Of a stretch of 64,000 bases of DNA, positions 58,801 to 64,000 are shown piece by piece. Position 1 is the stretch's first letter; each line of letters opens with the position of its first letter. The notes beneath the pieces are model-generated. The model saw only the letters and a list, made by a program, of their open reading frames with translations, was not told where the DNA came from and did no database searches. The stretch is taken from the NCBI RefSeq assembly GCF_022815645.1, contig NZ_JALGRO010000008.1, forward strand, positions 62,001 to 126,000, written 5' to 3'. The DNA is from Curtobacterium sp. VKM Ac-2922 (GTDB taxonomy: Bacteria > Actinomycetota > Actinomycetes > Actinomycetales > Microbacteriaceae). The position numbers and the translations under genes are program-made.

Positions 58801-59835
58801 TCACCCGTGGTCGTGCAGCGCCGGCCAGACCGGGAACGGATCGGCCCACGAGCGCCAGACGTCCGGCCCGGCGAGCAGTTCGGCCGGGGTCAGGAGCGCC
58901 GAGTCGAGGGCACGCTCGATCCCGCGCACGTCGAGCCGTTCGCCGACGAACCACAGCGCCTGGCCGATCGGGGCGTCCTCGTCCCAGGACGGGTTGGCGG
59001 TCGGGTCGAGGGCGAGCATCGCGCCGAAGCTCGACCACGAACCGACGTGGTCCGGCCGCGACGCCAGCCGGAAGAACCCCCGCGAGCGCAGCACCCGGCC
59101 GCTGACCCCGGCGGCCAGGTCCTCGGCGATCACGGTGGCCAGGCGCCCCGGGTGGAACGGCAGCGGCTCGCGGTAGCGCATCGTGACCAGGTCGTCGTCG
59201 ACGTCCCGCCCCAGGTCGGCGCCACTCGACAGCGCCACCATCCACCCGGCGCCGGTCGCCAGCAACCGTGCGGCACCGCCGTTCGACGCGGGCAGGTCGT
59301 CGGGGCCGCGCAGGTGGTCCAGGGCCATGATCGACGCGTACGGCGCCATCCGGTGCAGCAGCGCGACGAGTGCCCGCCGGCGTCGACCGGACAGCGGCCC
59401 GAGCCGGTCGAGGGCGATCACCGTGGCGTACTCCGCCAGCGACGCGATGCGGTCGGCGGCGACGAAGGCGTCGTCGACGTCGGACCAGAGCAGGTGGGCG
59501 ACGTCGTCGGCGCGCAGGACCGTCACCGCGTGGCGGAGGACCCGGTCGTGCCCGTGCTCGGCGCGGGCGGCGTTCGCCAGGAGCATGCCGACGGCGCGGG
59601 TGTCCGCTCCGGGCGCCAGGGTCACGACGAGTCCGTGGTCGGCCTCCGGTCCGCACGCCCGGTCGAGCTGGTCCGTGCGGGCGGCGATCGCACGAGCGGC
59701 GGTGAATGCACTGCCGGCGACGTGCATCCGGTGGTCGGTGCTCCCGCGGGTGCCGCGGCGGGCCAGCAGGACGGCGACACGATCGGCGTCGGCCTGGTGC
59801 AGAGCGGAGACGAGGGTGATGACGGCGGGGCGCAT
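58801..59835 (-). CDS. CobW-like (COG0523) protein lacking the P-loop
   Basis: A 344-residue protein whose C-terminal half matches the CobW C-terminal domain ([24 protein letters not shown]-like [13 protein letters not shown]). The N-terminal half lacks the GxxxxGKS/T loop and the CxCC zinc motif of COG0523 GTPases: where the loop belongs it reads [15 protein letters not shown]. It shares a Zur-type box with the divergent zinc-free L36 gene, so it is likely made under zinc starvation. A similar arrangement in mycobacteria encodes the ribosome-hibernation recruiting factor Mrf (from memory), a candidate parallel. The TAGCGT element supports ATG 59835. Confidence 0.8.
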   Translation of the reverse strand: MRPAVITLVSALHQADADRVAVLLARRGTRGSTDHRMHVAGSAFTAARAIAARTDQLDRACGPEADHGLVVTLAPGADTRAVGMLLANAARAEHGHDRVLRHAVTVLRADDVAHLLWSDVDDAFVAADRIASLAEYATVIALDRLGPLSGRRRRALVALLHRMAPYASIMALDHLRGPDDLPASNGGAARLLATGAGWMVALSSGADLGRDVDDDLVTMRYREPLPFHPGRLATVIAEDLAAGVSGRVLRSRGFFRLASRPDHVGSWSSFGAMLALDPTANPSWDEDAPIGQALWFVGERLDVRGIERALDSALLTPAELLAGPDVWRSWADPFPVWPALHDHG

Positions 59836-59842
59836 GCGGACT

Positions 59843-59848
59843 ACGCTA
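59843..59848 (-). promoter_or_regulatory. -10 element of the CobW-like gene (leaderless)
   Basis: TAGCGT on the minus strand lies seven bases before the ATG at 59835. The Zur-type box at 59851-59865 sits immediately upstream of it. Confidence 0.55.
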
Positions 59849-59850
59849 CA

Positions 59851-59865
59851 TGAAAACCGTTATCA
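59851..59865. promoter_or_regulatory. Zur-type zinc-starvation operator
   Basis: TGAAAACCGTTATCA is a 15-bp near-perfect palindrome (one mismatched pair besides the centre) resembling Zur boxes of the TGAWAAYNNTTWTCA type. It lies between the divergent CobW-like and L36 genes, covering the promoter region of both. Confidence 0.75.
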
Positions 59866-59879
59866 ACAAGGAGGATGTC

Positions 59880-60002
59880 GTGCAGGTCCGCAACTCGCTC
59901 AAGGCACTGAAGAAGATCCCCGGATCGCAGGTGGTGCGCCGGCGCGGCCGGGTGTATGTGATCAACAAGCAGAACCCACGGTGGAACACGCGTCAGGGCT
60001 GA
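59880..60002 (+). CDS. rpmJ: Ribosomal protein L36, zinc-independent paralogue
   Basis: A 40-residue ribosomal protein L36 (bL36). It reads [20 protein letters not shown] and continues to NPRWNTRQG, and it contains no cysteine, so it lacks the zinc ribbon of the standard L36. Such C-minus paralogues replace the zinc-binding form when zinc is scarce. GTG 59880 has an AAGGAGG ribosome-binding site at 59868-59874, which decides the start (an ATG at 59875 is out of frame). A Zur-type box lies 14 bp upstream of the start and is shared with the divergent CobW-like gene. Confidence 0.93.
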   Translation: MQVRNSLKALKKIPGSQVVRRRGRVYVINKQNPRWNTRQG

Positions 60003-60014
60003 TCGCGTCTTCCG

Positions 60015-60020
60015 TAGGGT
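60015..60020 (+). promoter_or_regulatory. -10 element of the histidine phosphatase gene (leaderless)
   Basis: TAGGGT ends six bases before the ATG at 60027, the same hexamer and spacing as for the Eis-like gene. Confidence 0.5.
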
Positions 60021-60026
60021 GGCAGC

Positions 60027-60683
60027 ATGCGACTGCTCCTGATCCGTCACGGCCAGACCCCCGCCAACGTCTCCGGCATCCTGGACGCCGAGGTCCCCGG
60101 TCCCGGGCTCACCGAGCTCGGTGAGCAGCAGGCCCAGGCGTTGCCGGCGGCCCTGGCCGAGCGGGGGATCGAGCGCCTGTTCGTGTCGTCCATGCTCCGC
60201 ACACAGCTGACGGCCGCGCCACTCGCCACCGCGCTCGGGCTCGAGCCGGTCGTGCTCCCCGGGCTCCGCGAGATCGAGGCGGGGGACCTGCAGGGCAAGC
60301 GCGACCAGACCTCGGTGCAGCGCTACCTGGCCGCCTGCTACGCGTGGGCGTCGGGGGAGCGCGAGGCCCGGATGCCCGGCGCCGAGACCGGTGAGGACTT
60401 CTTCGACCGGTACGACGATGCGGTCCGGCAGATCGAGGACACCGGCGTACAGGTCGCCGCGGCGTTCAGCCACGGCGCTGCGATCCGGATCTGGGCCGCG
60501 ACGACCGCGCAGAACACCCCGAACCACCTGGGCGCCGATCGACACCTCGAGAACACCGGTGTCGTCGAGCTCGAGGGCTCGTCGGCGGACGGCTGGCGCC
60601 TGGTCGACTGGGAGGGTGAGCCGATCGGCGGCGACGACCTGATCGACCGGACCGCGCAGGACCCGACCGGCGAGCGGTTCTAG
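60027..60683 (+). CDS. Histidine phosphatase superfamily protein
   Basis: A 218-residue phosphoglycerate-mutase-like enzyme. The phosphohistidine motif LLIRHGQT is at the very N-terminus (His8), and the second catalytic His lies in AAFSHGAAIRIW. Arg in SSMLRTQLTAAPLA belongs to the phosphate pocket. The substrate is not predictable; family members range from phosphoglycerate mutases to nucleotide and sugar-phosphate phosphatases. It starts 25 bp after the L36 gene but has its own -10 element, so it need not belong to the zinc-starvation unit. Confidence 0.88.
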   Translation: MRLLLIRHGQTPANVSGILDAEVPGPGLTELGEQQAQALPAALAERGIERLFVSSMLRTQLTAAPLATALGLEPVVLPGLREIEAGDLQGKRDQTSVQRYLAACYAWASGEREARMPGAETGEDFFDRYDDAVRQIEDTGVQVAAAFSHGAAIRIWAATTAQNTPNHLGADRHLENTGVVELEGSSADGWRLVDWEGEPIGGDDLIDRTAQDPTGERF

Positions 60684-60704
60684 CGACAGCGGTGGATCGC
60701 AACC

Positions 60705-60761
60705 CTGTCGCGAAAGCGACAGTCTGCCGCCGACGTTCCGGCACGATCTGTCGCTTTCGCG
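60705..60761. terminator. Two overlapping hairpins built on CGCGAAAGCGACAG
   Basis: CTGTCGC-GAAA-GCGACAG (60705-60722) is a 7-bp stem with a GAAA tetraloop. Its 3' part (60709-60722) also pairs perfectly over 14 bp with CTGTCGCTTTCGCG at 60748-60761, so the two structures exclude each other. It lies between the convergent phosphatase and glpD genes. Confidence 0.6.
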
Positions 60762-60780
60762 GGGTGTGACCCCGCCACAG

Positions 60781-60800
60781 ACGGACGGGAGGCGCGGGGC
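60781..60800. repeat. GGACGGGAGGC-family half copy
   Basis: ACGGACGGGAGGCGCGGGGC is one intact arm of the family. A short GC-rich partner follows at about 60816-60823 (CGCCCCGC), but the full second arm is absent. It lies in the gap between the phosphatase and glpD ends. Confidence 0.55.
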
Positions 60801-60838
60801 CAGCTGGCACCCGGGCGCCCCGCCCGCGGGGTGCGGGT

Positions 60839-62596
60839 CTAAGACGCGTGGGGCGCCCTGGCGGTGAGCGGCACGATCACGCCGTGCGCCTCGCGCAGCA
60901 CGTCGAGGGTGTGCTGGATCTCGTCCGCACGCTCCTCGGTGCTCCAGCCGAGGGCACCGGCCAGCACGTCCGCCAGCTCGTCGAGCAGGTCGATCGTGAC
61001 CCCGCCGACGAACGCCAGGTTCGTGCGACGCAGCACCACGTCGATCAGGTGGACGGCCTGCTCGTGCTCGGCGAAGTACGCGACCTCGGCGCGGGTCAGC
61101 GCCGGGTCGGACTCGAGCGGCTCGACCGGACCGTCGGTCAGCACGTCGACGACCTCGGCTGCACGGGTGCCGTAGCGCTCGAGCAGGCCTTCGACCAGGG
61201 ACTCGTCGAGCCCGTCGCGGTGGGACTTGATCCACAGGGCGCGCTGGGCGTCCGTGGTCGGGAAGTCCTTGCCGCCGCCGATGGCCATCCCGGTCGTGTC
61301 GACCTTGCGGGCGACGCCGAGCTTCTGCGTGGCCTCGGTCGACAGGTGCGCGGCGAGGGCGCGGAACGTCGTCCACTTGCCGCCGACGAGCGACAGTACG
61401 GTGGTGCTGCCGAGCCCGGGGATCTGGGTGTCGACGATCCGGTAGTCGCGGGACACGAAGCCGGGGGCGGTGTCCTCGTGGCGGGGGAGCGGCCGGATGC
61501 CCGAGTAGCTGTAGACGATGTGGTCGCGGGTGACCTCGATCTGCGGGAACACGTGCTTGACCAGGCCGAAGAAGTAGTCGATCTCCTCGTCGGTGGTCGT
61601 GACGGGCTTCGACGGGTCGGCGTCGATGTCGGTCGTGCCGATGAGCACGCGGCCCTTGAGCGGGTAGATCAGCACGATGCGGCCGTCGTCGTTCTCGAAG
61701 AACAGCTCGCGGCCCTTGGTCGCCTCGAGCAGCTCGTCGTTCTGCACGACGATGTGGGAGCCCTTCGTGCCGCCCATGTACTTCGTCTCGCCGCCGAACG
61801 CCTGGTTCGTCAGGTCGGTCCACGGGCCGGATGCGTTGATCACGACGTCGGCCTGGAAGGCGAACTCCTCGCCGGTCTCCAGGTCACGCAGCAGCACGCC
61901 ACCGTCGCGGGTGCCGGCGGCCTCGACGTAGTTGGTCGCACGGGCGGTCGCGGCGGAGCCGGTCCCGGTGCCGGCGGCCAGGCCGTCCTTGAGCACGTCG
62001 AGCGCCAGGCGCTCCGGCTCGTGCACGCTGGCGTCGTAGTAGGTGCCCGTGTACTTCAGGTCCTTGTTGAGCGCCGGCATGTCCGACAGCGCCGCCTTCT
62101 TGGTGCGGAAGACGTGCTTGGGGACCGAGCCGCCGTCGCGCGAGAACGAGTCGTAGATCGTCATGCCGATCTTGATGAGCATCGCGCCGCGCTCCTTGGT
62201 GGAGCGCTGCTTGTGCGTGAGCATGCGCAAGGGGGCGTTCATGATGCCGGAGAACGTCGAGAAGATCGGCATCGTCGTCTGCAGCGGCTTGACGTAGTGC
62301 GGGGCGATCCGGATCAGGCCGTTGCGCTCCTGCACGCTCTCGCGCACCAGGCGGAACTCGCCGTTCTCCAGGTAGCGGATGCCGCCGTGGATCATGTGGC
62401 TGGACGCCGCGGAGGCGCCGGAGGCGTAGTCGCCGCGCTCGACGAGCGCGACGTCGACGCCCTGCAGGGCGAGGTCGCGGAAGGTGGCGATGCCGTTGAT
62501 GCCGCCACCCACCACCAGGACCTGTGCGTTGGGGCGCTCGGTGAGGGCGGTCACCGTGCGTCGGGGCTGCGTCGTCTTCGACATGTGCGTACGCAT
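60839..62596 (-). CDS. glpD: Aerobic glycerol-3-phosphate dehydrogenase
   Basis: A 585-residue FAD enzyme that oxidises glycerol-3-phosphate to DHAP and feeds electrons to quinone. The FAD loop is VLVVGGGINGIATFRDLALQG, with SHMIHGGIRYLENGEF and INASGPWTD as family blocks, IGTTDIDADPSKPV in the substrate domain, and GGKWTTFRALAAH near residue 400. The C-terminal helical domain (GlpO-like cap) is present. ATG 62596 (MRTHMSK) is used; ATG 62584 is an alternative. Two TGCACG/CGTGCA palindromes lie upstream, between it and the divergent SorC regulator gene. Confidence 0.93.
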   Translation of the reverse strand: MRTHMSKTTQPRRTVTALTERPNAQVLVVGGGINGIATFRDLALQGVDVALVERGDYASGASAASSHMIHGGIRYLENGEFRLVRESVQERNGLIRIAPHYVKPLQTTMPIFSTFSGIMNAPLRMLTHKQRSTKERGAMLIKIGMTIYDSFSRDGGSVPKHVFRTKKAALSDMPALNKDLKYTGTYYDASVHEPERLALDVLKDGLAAGTGTGSAATARATNYVEAAGTRDGGVLLRDLETGEEFAFQADVVINASGPWTDLTNQAFGGETKYMGGTKGSHIVVQNDELLEATKGRELFFENDDGRIVLIYPLKGRVLIGTTDIDADPSKPVTTTDEEIDYFFGLVKHVFPQIEVTRDHIVYSYSGIRPLPRHEDTAPGFVSRDYRIVDTQIPGLGSTTVLSLVGGKWTTFRALAAHLSTEATQKLGVARKVDTTGMAIGGGKDFPTTDAQRALWIKSHRDGLDESLVEGLLERYGTRAAEVVDVLTDGPVEPLESDPALTRAEVAYFAEHEQAVHLIDVVLRRTNLAFVGGVTIDLLDELADVLAGALGWSTEERADEIQHTLDVLREAHGVIVPLTARAPHAS

Positions 62597-62666
62597 CGCT
62601 TTCTGGGGTCGGTTCTGTGGTCTTGCATCCGATCGTGCGCCTGTCGAGAAGTCCGGGCAACCTGCG

Positions 62667-62680
62667 TGCACGAACGTGCA
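62667..62680. promoter_or_regulatory. Palindrome TGCACG-AA-CGTGCA, copy 1
   Basis: A perfect 14-bp palindrome in the glpD/SorC divergent region. The identical arms recur at 62752-62765 (85 bp away), so a regulator could bind both and loop the intervening DNA. Confidence 0.7.
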
Positions 62681-62720
62681 GCACCGGTGTCGGCACGCCC
62701 GCTGGCGGCTCCGATCAGGC

Positions 62721-62733
62721 ACTGGAGGCTCGG
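62721..62733. repeat. GGAGGC-family half-site in the divergent glpD promoter
   Basis: ACTGGAGGCTCGG matches the core arm of the GGACNGGAGGC family but has no paired second arm. It lies between the two TGCACG palindromes. Confidence 0.5.
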
Positions 62734-62751
62734 TCGGGCTTGCAGAGGCCG

Positions 62752-62765
62752 TGCACGTCCGTGCA
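62752..62765. promoter_or_regulatory. Palindrome TGCACG-TC-CGTGCA, copy 2
   Basis: The second perfect palindrome, with the same arms as 62667-62680 but spacer TC instead of AA. It lies 26 bp upstream of the preferred SorC start, in a position to control that gene. Confidence 0.7.
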
Positions 62766-62791
62766 TGGTTGCTCCATGTCCTCGAGTGCCG

Positions 62792-63763
62792 GTGATCCGG
62801 TTGTCTGACGCGGCCCAGCCGATGCGCACGCAGCAGGCGCTGCGCGCCGCACACCTGTACTACCTGCAGGACCTGACGATGGACGCCATCGCGGACGAAC
62901 TCGGGACGTCGCGGTCCTCGGTCTCGCGGCTGCTCAAGCACGCCAGGGACACCGGCCTGGTCGACATCCAGATCCGGTCGCCGCTCGACCAGGCCGCGGC
63001 GCTCAGTCGGAGCATCCGGGCCCGCTTCGGGGTGCACGCGCACGTCGTCCCGGTCCCTGACCACACGAGCGACGTCGACCGGCTCGAACGGGTCGCGCTG
63101 TCCGCCGCGCGGATCCTGACGCAGTACATCGAGTCGAACATGGTGATCGGGTTGTCGTGGGGCTCGACGGTGAGTGCCGTCAGCCGGTACCTCGTGCCGA
63201 AGACCACGCACGGATCGACCGTCGTGCAGGTGAACGGCGCGGCCAACACCCGGACGACGGGCATCGTCTACGCCTCGGAGATCCTGCGGCGGTTCGGCGA
63301 GGCGTACGGCGCGCTCGTGCAGCAGTTCCCGGTGCCGGCGTTCTTCGACGACCCCGCCACGAAGGAGGCCCTGTTCCGCGAACGTTCCATCCGCCGCGTG
63401 CTCGACCTGCACGAGCGGATGGACGTGGTGGTGTTCGGCGTCGGTGCGCCGCAGGCCCCGGTGCCCTCGCACGTGTACTCCGGCGGGTACCTCGACCCCG
63501 CCGACCGCGAGGAGCTGGCGAAGGCCAAGGTCGTGGGTGACGTGTCCACCGTGTTCTACCGCGCGGACGGGTCGTGGCGGGACATCGGTGTCAACGCGCG
63601 CGCCGGCGGCCCGGACCTCGACACGATCAAACGTGCGCCACGGCGGATCTGCGTCGTCGCCGGTCGTGGCAAGGCGGCGTCCCTGCGCGGTGCCCTGGCC
63701 GCCGGGCTGATCACCGACCTGATCCTCGACGAGAGCATCGGGCAGGCGATCCTGCAGAACTGA
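62792..63763 (+). CDS. SorC-family sugar-binding transcriptional regulator
   Basis: A 323-residue regulator with the N-terminal motif QALRAAHLYYLQDLTMDAIA, then ADELGTSRSSVSRLLKHARD, and a SorC effector domain (NMVIGLSWGSTVSAVSRYLV; MDVVVFGVGAPQAPVPSH; GDVSTVFYRADGSWRDIGVN). It is divergent from glpD with two TGCACG/CGTGCA palindromes between, so it probably controls glycerol or glycerol-3-phosphate oxidation and itself. GTG 62792 is chosen; ATG 62822 and ATG 62765 are in frame alternatives, and 62765 would overlap the operator. It is only loosely similar to the SorC protein at 55437. Confidence 0.88.
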   Translation: MIRLSDAAQPMRTQQALRAAHLYYLQDLTMDAIADELGTSRSSVSRLLKHARDTGLVDIQIRSPLDQAAALSRSIRARFGVHAHVVPVPDHTSDVDRLERVALSAARILTQYIESNMVIGLSWGSTVSAVSRYLVPKTTHGSTVVQVNGAANTRTTGIVYASEILRRFGEAYGALVQQFPVPAFFDDPATKEALFRERSIRRVLDLHERMDVVVFGVGAPQAPVPSHVYSGGYLDPADREELAKAKVVGDVSTVFYRADGSWRDIGVNARAGGPDLDTIKRAPRRICVVAGRGKAASLRGALAAGLITDLILDESIGQAILQN

Positions 63764-63794
63764 CGGGCGCCACGCGTTTGTCGGTGGCTCGTCG

Positions 63795-63800
63795 TACGTT
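63795..63800 (+). promoter_or_regulatory. -10 element of the last gene (leaderless)
   Basis: TACGTT lies seven bases before the ATG at 63808. Confidence 0.45.
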
Positions 63801-63807
63801 CGGGTGC

Positions 63808-64000
63808 ATGGTGCCATCCACCGAAACCACCTCGCCGAAGGCGCTGCGCACGGCCGTTGCCGTGCCCGGTGCCGAGCGGTGCGTGACGAGCGTCCCGGAC
63901 CGCCGCGGGACCGCCGACGGCCGCTGGTCGAAGCGACTCGCCGGTTCGGACGTCGACCAGGCCCTCGCGTTCTTCTCGGCCGACTACGACCTGCGGACGC
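63808..64000 (+). CDS. Hypothetical protein (3' truncated by the window end)
   Basis: Family not recognised. The first 64 residues are visible (VPSTETTSPKALRTAVAV; then KRLAGSDVDQALAFFSADYD) and show no signal peptide or membrane segment. The ATG at 63808 follows a TACGTT element by seven bases, consistent with the leaderless pattern, and codon use is the same as in neighbouring genes. The frame stays open to the last base. Nothing more can be said without the rest of the gene. Confidence 0.55.
   Translation, partial: MVPSTETTSPKALRTAVAVPGAERCVTSVPDRRGTADGRWSKRLAGSDVDQALAFFSADYDLRT

Noticed and set aside
60848..63763. A + strand open frame of about 970 codons through glpD and into the SorC gene.
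   Set aside because: The first 640 codons are antisense to glpD; only the C-terminal 323 residues match a regulator.
1..64000. tRNA or rRNA genes, insertion sequences, prophage or integrative elements.
   Set aside because: No rRNA or tRNA-like segment, transposase, integrase or phage structural gene was recognised on either strand; base composition and codon use look uniform.

Overview
The window is very GC-rich, gene-dense DNA with short intergenic gaps, frequent GTG starts, many 4-base stop/start overlaps (ATGA, GTGA) and apparent leaderless promoters (TAnnnT six or seven bases before the start codon). With a C-terminal-Phe Eis-type acetyltransferase, a PhrB-type iron-sulfur photolyase homologue and the many carbohydrate ABC systems, this points to an actinomycete, most likely Microbacteriaceae (Curtobacterium-like). 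No rRNA, tRNA, CRISPR array, insertion sequence or prophage was seen, so the genus is an inference.

Layout. 1-5130: oligopeptide-type ABC importer (solute receptor cut by the window edge, fused double ATPase, two permeases). 5244-10650: single genes (Eis-type acetyltransferase, VOC protein, GrpB family, FeS photolyase, unknowns). 10662-13402: a SipW signal peptidase with three substrate proteins carrying SipW-type signal peptides. 13767-16699: PnuC, small membrane proteins and two regulators. 16773-23091: alpha-glucosidase with a MalEFG-like importer and a divergent ROK regulator. 23088-25249: NatAB/YhaQP-like ABC exporter. 26151-42705: a large L-rhamnose/rhamnoside locus with two LacI regulators. 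42780-48105: metallophosphoesterase, quinone-reductase-like protein, and an ABC exporter coupled to a LolA-like secreted protein. 48105-56399: FGGY kinase and a tetritol-type locus (RpiB-like isomerase, DhaK-type kinase, MFS, Zn dehydrogenase, SDR, SorC regulator). 56473-60683: DinB protein, MHS transporter, a Zur-type zinc-starvation pair (CobW-like protein and cysteine-free L36) and a phosphatase. 60839-64000: glpD, a SorC regulator and a gene cut by the window end.

How the genes work together. In the rhamnose locus, an ABC importer and a GH78 rhamnosidase would release rhamnose from glycosides, an MFS carrier and mutarotase would handle free rhamnose, and rhaI-rhaDE-rhaB would turn it into DHAP and lactaldehyde/lactate. 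An L-lactate dehydrogenase gene is translationally coupled to rhaB and would take lactate to pyruvate. One 12-bp LacI-type operator occurs before both rhaI and the MFS gene. In the tetritol-type locus two dehydrogenases, a DhaK-like kinase and an RpiB-like isomerase fit tetritol to erythrulose to erythrulose-phosphate to erythrose-4-phosphate; the substrate is inferred.

Intergenic DNA holds several dispersed palindromic families (GTGCGAGG type, GGACGGGAGGC type, ACATCGC type), a 48-bp tandem array and a palindrome repeated three times inside a coding linker.
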